62,851 nucleotides of DNA from Symbiobacterium terraclitae (GCF_017874315.1 NZ_JAGGLG010000025.1:1-62851), one strand, 5' to 3'; positions 34,105 to 44,693 are shown, counted from the stretch's first letter. Notes: a model not told the origin generated them from the letters alone. Numbers and translations are program-made.

Positions 34105-35670
34105 TCACTGCACCAGCCTGGCCGACACCAGGTTGATCTCCTCGTCGGAGCGCGGCGTCCACTCGATTCGTGTGGAGGTGGCGTAGATGTCCTTCTGCTG
34201 CCAGTCGATCAGGTGGGCCACGTCCTCGTGGAGCTGCCTGAGGGCCTGGTGGTAGAGCCGCTCCCGCTCCGCCTGGTCCATGGTGGACCGGGCCTTCAGG
34301 ATCAGCTCGTCCGACACGGGTGACTCGTGGGAGGAGAAGGCGCCGTCGCCCGAGAGGAGCGGCGAGAGGGTGCCGTCGGCGTCCCAGGTGGCGTTGCCCC
34401 AGCCGAGCATATAGATCCCCTTCTGCTCCCGGGAGGTCATCAGGCCCACGTGGTTCCCCCACTCATTCACCTGGAGCTTCACGTTGACCCCGATCTTCTG
34501 AAGCTGCCCGGCGATGGCCTCGGCCATCTCCTTGTCCATGGCGTAGCGCCCGCTGGGCGTGTCGAACTGGATCTCCTCGCCCTGGTAACCCGACTCGGCC
34601 AGCAGCCGCCTGGCGAGGTCAGGATCGTACGGATAGGGCTGGATACTCGGATCGAAGCCGAAGTGCTGGGGCGTCAGGGCCGTGGCCATGTGGTAGCCGG
34701 CGCCCATCAGCACGTTGTCGATCAGCGACCTGGCGTCGATGGCGTGGGCCAGCGCCCTCCGGAAGGTCGGGTTGCCCACAATGCCTCCCTTGCGCGTCTG
34801 AAAAGCGACGTAGATCACCCGCACGCTGGGCACGTCGACGATCTTGACGCTCGGGTCGTTCCTGAGCGCCTCCACCTGGTTCGCCGGGATGTTGACGGCG
34901 ATGTCGGCCTGCCCGGTCTGGATCTGGGAGATCCGGGTGGCCGCCTCCGGCACGGGCCGGAAGATCACCTGCTGGATCTGCGGCGCCCCGCGCCAGTAGT
35001 CGGGGTTGGCCTCCAGGACCACCTCTTCCTGCTTCACCCAGCGGACGAACTTGTAGGGGCCGGTGCCCATCGGGTTGGCGGCCAGGTACTCCTTCCCGTG
35101 CTCGGCCAGGTACTCGGCGCTGATCACGTGCTCCGAGGCCAGCCGGTTGGGCAGGATCGGATACGGCGCCGAGGTGATGATGTGCACGGTGTAGTCGTCG
35201 ATGATCTTCACTTCCTGGATGGCGGACAGGTTGTTCCGCCGGGGCGATGCCTCCGCCGGATCGATGATCCGCTCGATCGTCGCCTTCACGTCAGCCGCGT
35301 TGAAGGTGTCGCCGTTGTGGAACTTCACGCCCTGGCGCAGCTTCAGCTCCCAGGTGGTGTCGTTCAGGGTCCTCCACTCGGTGGCCAGGCCCGGCTCCAG
35401 CTTCATCTCGTGGTTCCGGTAGATCAGCGTGTCATAGATGTTGTTGAGGATGTTGTAGGCCGGGGTCTCCGCGTGCCCCGCCGGGTCCAGCGTCGTCGCG
35501 TCCACGCCCTGCAGCACCACGACGGGCCTCTGTGCGCCCGCCCCGGACGAGCCCGCCCCACCGTCAGGGCCCCTGGAGGAGCGCCCCGCCCCGGCACATC
35601 CCGCCAGCACCAGGGCCACGGCCGACACCCACGCGGCCGCCCGCATCCACAACGCACGGTGGTGTTGCAT
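34105..35670 (-). CDS. ABC transporter solute-binding lipoprotein, family 5 (peptide/nickel type)
   Basis: The 521-residue protein has a lipoprotein signal (WVSAVALVLAGC, Cys about 24), then the SBP family 5 features: TLDPAGHAETPAYNILNNIYDTL, the signature region WELKLRQGVKFHNGDTFNAADVKATIERI, and NPMGTGPYKFVRW. It binds small peptides, nickel chelates or opines; which one cannot be told. AAAGGAG precedes the ATG. A candidate promoter lies upstream. Confidence 0.93.
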   Translation of the reverse strand: MQHHRALWMRAAAWVSAVALVLAGCAGAGRSSRGPDGGAGSSGAGAQRPVVVLQGVDATTLDPAGHAETPAYNILNNIYDTLIYRNHEMKLEPGLATEWRTLNDTTWELKLRQGVKFHNGDTFNAADVKATIERIIDPAEASPRRNNLSAIQEVKIIDDYTVHIITSAPYPILPNRLASEHVISAEYLAEHGKEYLAANPMGTGPYKFVRWVKQEEVVLEANPDYWRGAPQIQQVIFRPVPEAATRISQIQTGQADIAVNIPANQVEALRNDPSVKIVDVPSVRVIYVAFQTRKGGIVGNPTFRRALAHAIDARSLIDNVLMGAGYHMATALTPQHFGFDPSIQPYPYDPDLARRLLAESGYQGEEIQFDTPSGRYAMDKEMAEAIAGQLQKIGVNVKLQVNEWGNHVGLMTSREQKGIYMLGWGNATWDADGTLSPLLSGDGAFSSHESPVSDELILKARSTMDQAERERLYHQALRQLHEDVAHLIDWQQKDIYATSTRIEWTPRSDEEINLVSARLVQ

Positions 35671-35696
35671 CGCCCGATCGCTCCTTTCCACAGATG

Positions 35697-35726
35697 GGAT
35701 TAGAGGAGATTCCACGGCGGATGCAA
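35697..35726 (-). promoter_or_regulatory. candidate promoter of the peptide-type ABC importer operon
   Basis: On the minus strand TTGCAT (35721-35726) and TAATCC (35697-35702) lie 18 bases apart, about 27 bases before the start of the binding-protein gene. Both boxes deviate from consensus. Confidence 0.4.
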
Positions 35727-35859
35727 TATTCCTTCCTTTCACTCTAGTCATTCGACCGTAGTTGCGCTCCTCCGAAGGGTTCATCGGACAGCACCATCAC
35801 GACCTGCCAGTGCCCTCCAGCCGCCGGTTGTCAGGCCCGGCTAACCAAGTGTGCTCGCT

Positions 35860-36621
35860 TCACCCCTCCCCCAGGAACCGCCGCATGCCCTCCCGGGCCT
35901 CGTCGGTCACGATCTGGGCGCAGAACTCGCCGTGCTCGGTCTCCAACCGTGCGGCCACATCCCCCCAGGCGGCCCGCAGCAGGCGGCGGGTGCGGCGGAC
36001 CGAGCCGGGCTGCAGCCGGGCGATCTCGGCCGCGACGCGCCAGGCCTCGGCGCGGACCTCCTCCGCCGGCACCACCCGGCTGGCCAGTCCCCACTCCACC
36101 GCCTCCCGGGCGGAGATGGTCAGGTTGCGCAGCAGCACCTCGGCGGCCCGCCTGGGCCCGATCAGCGCCGGCAGGAGGGCGGTCCAGCCGCCGTCGGGGC
36201 TGAAGCCCACCACGTTGTACCAGGGCGTGAAGCTCGCCTCGGGCGCCACCAGCACCACGTCCGCCGCCAGCACGAACCCCAGCGAGCCCCCGGTCACGAT
36301 GCCGTGGACGGCCGCCACCACCGGCACCGGGAAATCCAGCAGCGCCTGCACCGCCCGGTTCAGCTGGCCCACCAGCCCGCTGGCGTACTCGTAGACGCCG
36401 TCACCCTGCTCGTAGAACCGGCGCACGTCGCCGCCGGTGGAGAAGGACCGCCCCTCCGCCTGCAGCACCAGCGCCCGCACGTCCGGGCGCCGCCGCAGAT
36501 CGGCCAGGGCGTCGAGGAGTTCGGCGAGCAGTTCGGGAACCAGGCTGTTGTGACGTGCCGGCCGGTTCAGGGTGAGGCCGGCCACCGGGCCGTCCCACTC
36601 AACTCGCACGAGCGGTTCCAC
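35860..36621 (-). CDS. enoyl-CoA hydratase/isomerase family protein
   Basis: Crotonase-fold enzyme acting on acyl-CoA thioesters. The 253-residue protein has LNRPARHNSLVPELLAEL, the oxyanion region ALVLQAEGRSFSTGGDVRRF and VAAVHGIVTGGSLGFVLAAD. The second glutamate position of classic hydratases falls in GFSPDGGWTALLP, where Asp-Gly replaces the usual Glu-rich pattern, so isomerase or other chemistry is possible. It is the last gene of the nine-gene Liv/acyl-CoA operon; its GTG start overlaps the permease gene by 23 bases. Confidence 0.88.
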   Translation of the reverse strand: MEPLVRVEWDGPVAGLTLNRPARHNSLVPELLAELLDALADLRRRPDVRALVLQAEGRSFSTGGDVRRFYEQGDGVYEYASGLVGQLNRAVQALLDFPVPVVAAVHGIVTGGSLGFVLAADVVLVAPEASFTPWYNVVGFSPDGGWTALLPALIGPRRAAEVLLRNLTISAREAVEWGLASRVVPAEEVRAEAWRVAAEIARLQPGSVRRTRRLLRAAWGDVAARLETEHGEFCAQIVTDEAREGMRRFLGEG

Positions 36622-37633
36622 CGGCCACCACCCCTCCCTCGCCTGCTGCGCTGCGCCGCGCCGCCCGCCGGCGCCCGAATGCCCGGGCGAGGCCCGCCAG
36701 GCCGCCGGGCAGGAAGAGCACCAGCAGAGCGTAGAGCACGCCCAGGGCCAGGCGCCACCGCTCCGTGTAGCTGGAGAGCAGCGTCCCCGCCAGGCGGATG
36801 ATGCCCGCGCCCAGCGCCGGCCCGCCCAGGGTGCCCACACCGCCGATGATCGACATCAGGAGCACCTGAATCGTCGTGTCGACGCCCAGCACCGACGGCA
36901 CCACGAAGTTCTCCGTGGCGGCGTACATCACCCCGGCCAGCGAGGCCACGACGCCGGCCAGCACCAGGGCGCCGAGCTTGAAGGCGAACACGTTGTAGCC
37001 CACCGCGGCGGCCCGCTGCTCGTTCTCCCGGATCGCCACCAGCGTGCGGCCGAAGGGCGAGGCCAGCACGCGCCGCAGGACGAGGTAGGTCACCACCGCC
37101 AGGGCGAGCGTGAGGAAGTAGAGCTCCACCCGGTTGCGGGGGCCGTAGGCCCAGTCGGGCGCCACCTGGACGGCCAGCCCGTCGCTGCCGCCGGTGATCG
37201 GGCTGGCCTTCTCCGCCACCACCCGGAAGAACTCCGCAAACGCCATGCTCACCATGGCGAAGTAGACGCCCTTCACCCGCAGGGACAGGCTGCCCACGGC
37301 CAGCGCCAGCAGCGCGGCCACCAGCGGCGCAGCCGTGAGGGCGGTCCAGAAGCCGGCGCCGGCGTACTTGGCCAGCAGGATCGCCGTGTAGGTGCCGGTG
37401 CCGAAGAACAGGGCGTGGCCGAAGGAGACGATGCCCGTGTACCCCAGCAGCACGTCGAAGCTCATGGCGAACACGGCGAAGACGAAGGCGCCGATGAGCA
37501 GCGAGAGCAGGTAGCGGTTCTCGCCCACCACCGGCATGAAGGGCAGCAGGGCCAGCACGAGGATGACCGCGGCGGGCGCGGCCGCGCCGAGCCAGCCGCC
37601 CTCTTTGGCACGTCGGAGCAACACCCGGCTCAC
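36599..37633 (-). CDS. branched-chain amino acid-type ABC transporter permease LivM
   Basis: One of the two permeases of a HAAT-type importer. The 344-residue protein has about nine hydrophobic segments and the family motifs FDVLLGYTGIVSFGHALFFG and GRTLVAIRENEQRAAAVGYN. The GTG start overlaps the livH stop in GTGA. The transported compound may be a carboxylic or aromatic acid, given the acyl-CoA genes in the operon. Confidence 0.93.
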   Translation of the reverse strand: MSRVLLRRAKEGGWLGAAAPAAVILVLALLPFMPVVGENRYLLSLLIGAFVFAVFAMSFDVLLGYTGIVSFGHALFFGTGTYTAILLAKYAGAGFWTALTAAPLVAALLALAVGSLSLRVKGVYFAMVSMAFAEFFRVVAEKASPITGGSDGLAVQVAPDWAYGPRNRVELYFLTLALAVVTYLVLRRVLASPFGRTLVAIRENEQRAAAVGYNVFAFKLGALVLAGVVASLAGVMYAATENFVVPSVLGVDTTIQVLLMSIIGGVGTLGGPALGAGIIRLAGTLLSSYTERWRLALGVLYALLVLFLPGGLAGLARAFGRRRAARRSAAGEGGVVAGGTARAS

Positions 37634-38490
37634 CCCCCCTGCCTGCCGAGAAGGCCCTGCGGCCGCAGGACCAGCACCACGGCCATAAGGGCGATGTTCA
37701 CGGCCAGCGCAAACTGCGGCGCGTAGTAGCCCACAAAGGCCTGCGTCAGCCCCACCAGGATGGCCGCCAGCAGGGAGCCGGTGAAGCTGCCGAGGCCGCC
37801 CACCACCACCACGATGAAGGCCGGCAGCAGGTTCTCCGCCGCCAGGGTGGTATGCGCTCCCTCAAAAGGGCCGGCCACCGCGCCGCCCAGGGCCGCCAGC
37901 GCCCCGCCGAGGGCGAAGACACCGGTGAAGACCTTGCGGATGTCGATGCCCAGGGCCTGCACCATCTCCCGGTCCTCCACCCCGGCGCGCACGATGATGC
38001 CCAGCCGGCTCCGGGTCAGGAACAGGTGCACCAGCAGCCAGACCGTGAGCCCGACGCCGATGATGAAGAGCCGGTAGACGGGGAACGGCCGGTCGAAGAC
38101 CGTGAAGGTGCCCTGCAGGGCCGCCGGCACGGCGAAGGGCAGGGGGTACGGCCCCCAGATCGCCTCCACCGCCTCGTCGAAGACCAGGATCAGTCCCATC
38201 GTCATGAGCACCTGAAAGAGCTGCCGCCCGTAGAGCGGCCGGATCGCCAGCAGCTCGATGAGGGCCCCGAGCACGGCCCCGACCAGCGTGCCGCCCGCCA
38301 GGGCCAGCACGAAGTTGCCGGTGGCCATGTAGATGGTCAGCGCCCCGTAGGTGCCCAGCATGTACAGGGCCCCGTGGGCGAAGTTCAGCACGTTCATCAG
38401 GCCGAAGATCAGGCTGAGGCCGGAGGCGATGAGGAACCAGAGCAGCCCGACGGTCAGCCCCTGCAGGGCCAGCCAGGTGATCAGCCCCAT
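37630..38490 (-). CDS. branched-chain amino acid-type ABC transporter permease LivH
   Basis: The 286-residue protein has GLSLIFGLMNVLNFAHGALYMLG, the LivH hallmark, and GAGVEDREM-like RAGVEDREMVQALGIDIRKV. I chose the ATG giving MGLITWLALQGL, which follows the livF stop by one base; the frame stays open further upstream but only in the antisense of livF. Confidence 0.93.
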   Translation of the reverse strand: MGLITWLALQGLTVGLLWFLIASGLSLIFGLMNVLNFAHGALYMLGTYGALTIYMATGNFVLALAGGTLVGAVLGALIELLAIRPLYGRQLFQVLMTMGLILVFDEAVEAIWGPYPLPFAVPAALQGTFTVFDRPFPVYRLFIIGVGLTVWLLVHLFLTRSRLGIIVRAGVEDREMVQALGIDIRKVFTGVFALGGALAALGGAVAGPFEGAHTTLAAENLLPAFIVVVVGGLGSFTGSLLAAILVGLTQAFVGYYAPQFALAVNIALMAVVLVLRPQGLLGRQGG

Positions 38491-38491
38491 C

Positions 38492-39248
38492 TCACGCCAC
38501 CCCCAGGTAGCGGCGCCGCAGCGCGGCGTCGCCCAGGATCTCGGCCATGGACCCCTGGTAGACGGTGCGGCCGTCGTCCAGCACGACCGCATGGTCGCCC
38601 ACCGCGGCGGCCAGGCCGAAGTTCTGCTCCACCAGGAGCACCGTGGTCTGCGCCGCGATCTGCCGGAGCGCCTCGCCCAGCTGCTCCACCACCACCGGCG
38701 CCAGCCCCTTGCTGGGCTCGTCGATCAGGAGCAGGGCGTTCTCGCTCAACAGCACCCGCCCGATCGCCAGCATCTGCTGCTGGCCGCCGGAGAGCGTGCC
38801 GGCCGTCCGCCGCCAGGCCCGGGCCAGGTCGGGGAAGAGGCGCAGCACCCAGTCCAGCCGGGCCTCAAGCCCGCTGCCCCGCGGCGGGTCGGCGGGGCCC
38901 CCTCGGGCGTATCCCTCGGGCGCCCGCCCACGCAAAGGCCAGGGCAGGTCGCCGCCGCGGACGGCCACCCGCAGGTTCTCCGCCACGGTGAGGTCCCGGA
39001 AGATGCCCCGGTCCTCCGGCACGTAGCCGATCCCCCGCCGGGCCACCTGGTGCGGGGCGAGCCGGGTGATCTCCTCGCCCCGGAAGACGACCCGCCCGGC
39101 CCTGGCCGGCGTCAGCCCCATCACGGTGCGGAGCGTGGTCGTCTTGCCGGCGCCGTTGCGCCCCAGCAGCACGGTGATGGCGCCCGGCGGCACGGCGAGC
39201 GTGACCCCCTGCAGGATGTGGTACTCGCCGATGTACGTCTGCACTCCG

Positions 39249-39268
<20 letters not shown>
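38492..39268 (-). CDS. branched-chain amino acid-type ABC transporter ATPase LivF
   Basis: The 258-residue ATPase has Walker A GRNGAGKTT, signature LSGGQQQMLAIGR and Walker B LLLIDEPSKGLAP, with VPEDRGIF as the Q-loop region. A Gly/Pro/Arg-rich insert of about 20 residues (near 108-130) makes it longer than usual. Its start overlaps the end of livG by 20 bases. Confidence 0.94.
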
Positions 39269-40073
<805 letters not shown>

Positions 40074-40090
40074 GCATCTCCCTCCCAGCG

Positions 40091-41326
40091 TTAGTTCACC
40101 CGCACCGGCGGAGCCGTCTCCTCAGGCGAGAGTTCGTTGATCAGCCGGGGAACCGGGTAGTCGTGCTCGCCGTCCTTCACGATCTCCACGTAGTACATGG
40201 GCTGCAGGGCCTGGTGGTCCTCCTTGCGGAAGGTGTAGGTCCCCTTGGGCCCCTCGAAGCTCATGCCCTCCAGCGCCTCGATCAGCTTGCCGGCGTCGGT
40301 GGAGCCGGCCTTCTTGATGCCCTCCACGATGGCGATGCCGGCCGCCATGCCGCCCGCGGTGAAGAGGTCCGGCGGCTCGCCGTAGAGCTTCTGGTGCTCG
40401 GCCACGAGCCAGTCGTTCACCGGGGTCTTGGGCAGCGTGTAGAAGTAGCGCACCACGCCGCGCAGGCCCACGGCCGCGTCGCCCAGGCCCTGCAGCGAGG
40501 CCCGGTCGCCGATGCTGGTGGTCACCCGCATCTGGTCAAAGAGCCCCATCTCGCCGATCTGCTGGAAGAGCTTCAGGGCGTTGCCGCCCGACCAGGTGAC
40601 CATCAGCACGTCGGGGTCGAGGTCGCGCACCTGCTGCAGGTAGGTGGCGAAGTCCTTCGCGTCCAGCGGCACGTTGATGTTCCGGACCACCACGCCGCCG
40701 GCCTCCTCGAAGACCGGGTTCCAGGCGTCCTGGGCCGAGGTGCCGAAGGCATTGTCGGGCGCCAGGTGCACCACCCGGTCGCCGGGCTTCTCGATGGCGG
40801 CCTTGCCGCCCGCCAGGGCGTCCTGGCTGTTGATGCCGGCGGTGCGGAAGATGTACTTATTGAAGTCCGTCGTGGTCAGCTGGTCGCCCGCGGCCGGGTC
40901 AACCATGTAGAGGACCTCGTACTGCTCCGCCAGCGAGGCGATCTGCAGCGCCACCGGTGTCGAGGCCGAGCCCTGGAGGATGTGCACCTTGTCCTGCTCC
41001 AGCAGCTTCACGGCCTTCTGCTTGCCGACGTCCGGGCTGCCGGTGTCGTCCTCGATAATGATCTCGATCGGCCGGCCGAGCACCTCGTTGGTGCCGCCGG
41101 TCGCGTACTGGATGCCCAGCTTGAGCCCCTTGATCTCCTGGTCCGCGTAGCCCGCCAGCGGCCCGGTCACCGACGTGACCACGCCGATCTTGATGGGCTC
41201 GGCGGCCCTCCCCCCTCCGCCACCGCCCTCCCCGGCGGAGCGCGACCCACCGCCGGATGAGCAGGCCGTGGTGAGCAGGGCCAGGATCAGGGTCAGGATC
41301 ACCGCTTGGAACCGGATGGAACGCAT
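40091..41326 (-). CDS. branched-chain amino acid-type ABC transporter substrate-binding lipoprotein
   Basis: The 411-residue protein has a lipoprotein signal (LTLILALLTTACSSGGG, Cys about 22), a glycine-rich linker and a periplasmic-binding domain of the Leu/Ile/Val type: IKIGVVTSVTGPLAGYADQEIKGLKLGI, VLGRPIEIIIEDDTGSPD, and LLEQDKVHILQGSASTPVAL. The ligand is unknown. It is followed at once by the Liv ATPases. Confidence 0.93.
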   Translation of the reverse strand: MRSIRFQAVILTLILALLTTACSSGGGSRSAGEGGGGGGRAAEPIKIGVVTSVTGPLAGYADQEIKGLKLGIQYATGGTNEVLGRPIEIIIEDDTGSPDVGKQKAVKLLEQDKVHILQGSASTPVALQIASLAEQYEVLYMVDPAAGDQLTTTDFNKYIFRTAGINSQDALAGGKAAIEKPGDRVVHLAPDNAFGTSAQDAWNPVFEEAGGVVVRNINVPLDAKDFATYLQQVRDLDPDVLMVTWSGGNALKLFQQIGEMGLFDQMRVTTSIGDRASLQGLGDAAVGLRGVVRYFYTLPKTPVNDWLVAEHQKLYGEPPDLFTAGGMAAGIAIVEGIKKAGSTDAGKLIEALEGMSFEGPKGTYTFRKEDHQALQPMYYVEIVKDGEHDYPVPRLINELSPEETAPPVRVN

Positions 41327-41383
41327 TCGCTCACACCCCCACGTGTTTGTCGGTTCCGGTTCTGGGTCTCCATCTGGCTGCGG

Positions 41384-42385
41384 CTACCCCCACCGGAGGG
41401 CGGTGGCCCCCCAGGTGTAGCCGGTGCCGGCGCTGAGCAGGACCACCAGGTCCCCGGGCGACAGGAGCCGCCGCTGCACGGCCTCGTGGAGGGCCACCAG
41501 CGGGTCGATGGCCGACATGTGGCCGTACTGGTCCAGGTAGACATGCCGCTCCGGCGGAACGCCCAGCGCCGCCATCACCTGCTCGAACAGGGAGCGCTTG
41601 GTGTGCAGCATCGCTACGAACCGGATCTCCTCCGGCCGGTGGCCGCTCTTCACCACCGCCTCCCGCGCCACCCCCACGAAGCGCTCGAACGAGACCGGGT
41701 CCAGCCGCTGCTTCATCTCGGCCGGGTCGGTCACGTCCAGGAAGTGCAGCCGCTCCCGCACCGTGGCCTCGCTGGCGGGCAGCTTCGACCCGCCGGCGGG
41801 CACCTTCACGAAGTCGTGGAACGAGCCGTCGGTGACGGCCGCCGTCTCCAGCACGAGGTTGTGCCCGTACCCCCGCTGCAGGATGGCCGCCGCCGCCCCG
41901 TCGCCGAAGTTGAACATGAAGCGGGACCGGGCGTTGGCGTAATCGATGAGCGCCCCCTCCCTGCTGGCCCCCACCAGCAGGACGCTGCGCATCCCGGGGT
42001 TCGCCAGGAGCAGCGAGCGGGCCACGTTCAGGGCGATCGGGCAGCCCACGCTGACGGCCGCCACCTCGAAGGCCACCGCCTGCCTCAGGCCCAGCTCGTA
42101 CTGGATCTTGGGCGCCGCCAGCCAGACGGCGTAGTCCTTGTGCGGGCTGCCGAAGTAGATGACCGCGTCGATCTCCTCCGGGGCCACCTGCGCCAGCAGC
42201 GGCCGGGCGGCCTTGACGGCCATGTCGGAGACGTGCTCGTCCGGGTCCGCGCGGCGCTTGCGCTCGACGCCCATCTTCTCCCGGACCACCGCCTCAGGCA
42301 GCCCGGACCGGGCGGCGATCTCCGCCGCGGTCTCCTCCCGCGCGGGCATGTAGATGTTGAACGCTCGCAGACCGACCTTCTCCAC
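41384..42385 (-). CDS. KAS III-like ketoacyl synthase/HMG-CoA synthase family enzyme with altered triad
   Basis: A thiolase-fold condensing enzyme of 333 residues. The active-site Cys115 is in AVSVGCPIALN and His261 in FVAMLHTKRSL (replacing PHQAN), while the Asn of the Cys-His-Asn triad is His289 in DQYGHMSAIDP. It ends GTGYTWGATALRWG. It is clearly different from the FabH at 10585-11577. Similar proteins act as specialised acyltransferases or beta-ketoacyl-CoA-forming enzymes; position between the acyl-CoA synthetase and the importer suggests a CoA ester substrate. The GTG start has AGGAGGGG upstream. Confidence 0.85.
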   Translation of the reverse strand: MEKVGLRAFNIYMPAREETAAEIAARSGLPEAVVREKMGVERKRRADPDEHVSDMAVKAARPLLAQVAPEEIDAVIYFGSPHKDYAVWLAAPKIQYELGLRQAVAFEVAAVSVGCPIALNVARSLLLANPGMRSVLLVGASREGALIDYANARSRFMFNFGDGAAAAILQRGYGHNLVLETAAVTDGSFHDFVKVPAGGSKLPASEATVRERLHFLDVTDPAEMKQRLDPVSFERFVGVAREAVVKSGHRPEEIRFVAMLHTKRSLFEQVMAALGVPPERHVYLDQYGHMSAIDPLVALHEAVQRRLLSPGDLVVLLSAGTGYTWGATALRWG

Positions 42386-42396
42386 CGGTTCCCCTC

Positions 42397-43962
42397 CTAT
42401 GCGGTGTGCCCCGCCTGATCAAGCCGTGCCAGTTCGCCCTTCAGCACCTTTCCGGAGGCGTTCCGGGGCAGGTCCGCCATGAAGTGGAACCGCTTGGGCA
42501 CCTTGTACTTGGCGAGCTGCTGTGCGCAGTGCGCCCGCAGCTCCTCCTCCGTCACGGAGCCCCCCGGCGCCAGCACGACCGCGGCGTGCGGCACCTCGCC
42601 CCACTCGGGATGCGGCACACCGTAGACCGCCGCCTCCACCACGGCGGGGTGCGACTGGATCACCTGCTCCACCTCGACCGGGTAGACGTTCTCGCCGCCG
42701 GAGATCAGCATCTCCTTGAGGCGCCCGGCGATGGTGACGAACCCCTCCTCGTCGGCCCGGGCCAGGTCGCCGGTGCGGAACCAGCCATCGCGCACCGCCT
42801 GGGCCGTGGCCTCGGGGTTCCGCCAGTAGCCGGCGAACACGTTGGGCCCCTTCACGGTGATCTCGCCCACCTCGCCCGGGGCCACGGGCTTACCGGTGGC
42901 GGGGTCCAGCAGCCGCACCCGGCTGAACGGGGCCGGCCGGCCGATGGAGCCGGCCTTGCGCAGGTAGTCGGCCGGGTCCACCATCATGAAGACTGTGGGC
43001 GCCGTCTCCGTGAGGCCGTAGCCCTGGCCGAAGGGGATGCCCCTGCTGTGATAGGCCCGGATCAGGTCCACCGGGCAGGGCGCCCCGCCGCTGTAGAACA
43101 TCCGCACCGAGGAGAGGTCGGGGGCCAGGCGGTCGATGGCCTCCAGCAGCCGCTGGTGCACCGTGGGCACGCCGAAGACAACCGTCACCCGCTCCGCCTC
43201 GATCAGCCGGACCGCCTGGTCGGGGTCGAAGCGCGGCGGGATGACCACGCGCCCGCCGGCCAGCAGCGTGGGCAGCAGGAAGAGGCCCAGGCCGCCGATG
43301 TGGAACATGGGCAGGAGCGTGATGGTCACGTCGCTCGACCGCAGGTCGATGGTGAGCAGGTCGTTCATCGCGTTCCAGAAGAAGTTGTTGCTGGTGAGTA
43401 CCGCCCCCTTGGGCTTGCCCGTGGTCCCCGAGGTGTAGCCGATCACCAGGGGGGTGTCCCAGGGGAGCGGCTCGTCGTCGGCGTCCCCGCCGGCCGCGGC
43501 GCCCGCATGGTCGCCTTCGCCGGCCGCCGCCCGGGCGACCAGGTGCGCGAAGTCGAGCCCGCCGTCCCCGGCGGTGATGCGCACGGGCTCAGGCAGCCCC
43601 AGCCGCGCCGACAGGTCGCCGGCCGTGGTCACGTACTCACCGCTGCAGAAGATGCGACTCGTCTCGCTGTCGCGCAGCTGGTACTCCAGCTCCGCCGGCG
43701 AGAGTCGCCAGTTGAGGGGCACCAGACACGCCCCGATGCGGGAGGCGGCCAGCAGCAACAGCAGGTACTCCGGCCCGTTGACGCTGAGGACGGCGATGCG
43801 GTCCCCCTGGCGCACGCCCAGCGGCCCCCTTAGCGCCCTGCTGGCCGCCGCGACCCGCTCCTCCAGGGTCCGGTAGGTCCAGCGGATGCCGTCCCCCACG
43901 ACGGCCACGGTCTCCGGGCGCATCCACGCCTGCGCCCGCACCCAGTAGCTGATCTCGTACAA
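42397..43962 (-). CDS. AMP-forming acyl-CoA synthetase
   Basis: Activates a carboxylic acid to its CoA thioester using ATP. The 521-residue protein has the AMP-binding signature YTSGTTGKPKGAVLT, the motif YGLTETAP, TGDLARADEEGFVTIAGR and the catalytic lysine region PRNASGKVLKGEL. Together they indicate a fatty or aromatic acid ligase. I chose TTG at 43962 (LYEISYWVRAQAW), 11 bases after AAGGAG; the frame is open upstream but only opposite the tetR gene. Confidence 0.92.
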   Translation of the reverse strand: MYEISYWVRAQAWMRPETVAVVGDGIRWTYRTLEERVAAASRALRGPLGVRQGDRIAVLSVNGPEYLLLLLAASRIGACLVPLNWRLSPAELEYQLRDSETSRIFCSGEYVTTAGDLSARLGLPEPVRITAGDGGLDFAHLVARAAAGEGDHAGAAAGGDADDEPLPWDTPLVIGYTSGTTGKPKGAVLTSNNFFWNAMNDLLTIDLRSSDVTITLLPMFHIGGLGLFLLPTLLAGGRVVIPPRFDPDQAVRLIEAERVTVVFGVPTVHQRLLEAIDRLAPDLSSVRMFYSGGAPCPVDLIRAYHSRGIPFGQGYGLTETAPTVFMMVDPADYLRKAGSIGRPAPFSRVRLLDPATGKPVAPGEVGEITVKGPNVFAGYWRNPEATAQAVRDGWFRTGDLARADEEGFVTIAGRLKEMLISGGENVYPVEVEQVIQSHPAVVEAAVYGVPHPEWGEVPHAAVVLAPGGSVTEEELRAHCAQQLAKYKVPKRFHFMADLPRNASGKVLKGELARLDQAGHTA

Positions 43963-43997
43963 GCCCCGCTCACTCCTTCCCCCAAGTCTCGCTATGC

Positions 43998-44663
43998 TCA
44001 GCCGGCCGGCTGTCCGGGATCCCCTTCCCCGGGGCGCGGCACGAGCCCGTGAAGCACGATCGACACCACGCTCTCCACCACCTCCCTGGGGGGCACCCGC
44101 CCCTCCCAGAGCGCCCAGCGCATGCCCACCATGTGGAAGGCGCCCATCAGGGCGTAGGCGGCGGCCTCGGCGTCCAGCTGGCGGAACTGCCCGCGGGCCA
44201 TCGCCTGCCTGAGGCCCCGCATATAGCCCTCGGCCAGGCGGGAGTAGTACCAGCGGTGCAGCTCCGGGTCGACGAACTCGCACTCCCGCACGATGATGTA
44301 CAGGTTCCGCCGCCGGGTGACGAAGTGGAGGAACGTCTCCAGACCCACCCGCTCGGCCTCGGCCCGGTCGGTGATCGACGCCACGGCCATGGCCAGCTCC
44401 TGGCGCAGATCGTGGCTCATGGTGCGGACGAGCGCCCGGAAGATGTCCTCCTTGGCCTTGAAGTAGATGTAGAAGGTGCCCTGGGCGACGTTGGCCCTGC
44501 GGGTGATCTCCGCCACCGAGGCCCGGAAGAAGCCCAGCTCGGCGAAGACCTCCTCCGCCGCCTCGAGGAGCTTCCGCCTGGTGGCTTCGGCCCGTTCGCT
44601 CATCTTCTCGACCTTGCCGCTGAACTCGGTTCCGTCCGGCTGGGGAGAGGTGGTCCTGCGCAT
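43998..44663 (-). CDS. TetR family transcriptional regulator, FadR-like
   Basis: The 221-residue protein has the TetR helix-turn-helix (RRKLLEAAEEVFAELGFFRAS then VAEITRRANVAQGTFYIYF) near residues 25-75 and a helical ligand domain. TetR regulators of this kind, such as Bacillus FadR, respond to acyl-CoA and control fatty acid degradation. It heads the acyl-CoA/Liv operon. Two TGACTCA dyads lie 31 and 85 bases upstream. AAGGAG stands eight bases before the ATG. Confidence 0.9.
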   Translation of the reverse strand: MRRTTSPQPDGTEFSGKVEKMSERAEATRRKLLEAAEEVFAELGFFRASVAEITRRANVAQGTFYIYFKAKEDIFRALVRTMSHDLRQELAMAVASITDRAEAERVGLETFLHFVTRRRNLYIIVRECEFVDPELHRWYYSRLAEGYMRGLRQAMARGQFRQLDAEAAAYALMGAFHMVGMRWALWEGRVPPREVVESVVSIVLHGLVPRPGEGDPGQPAG

Positions 44664-44693
44664 GCCATCACTCCTTGACGAGTTGGTGATGCG

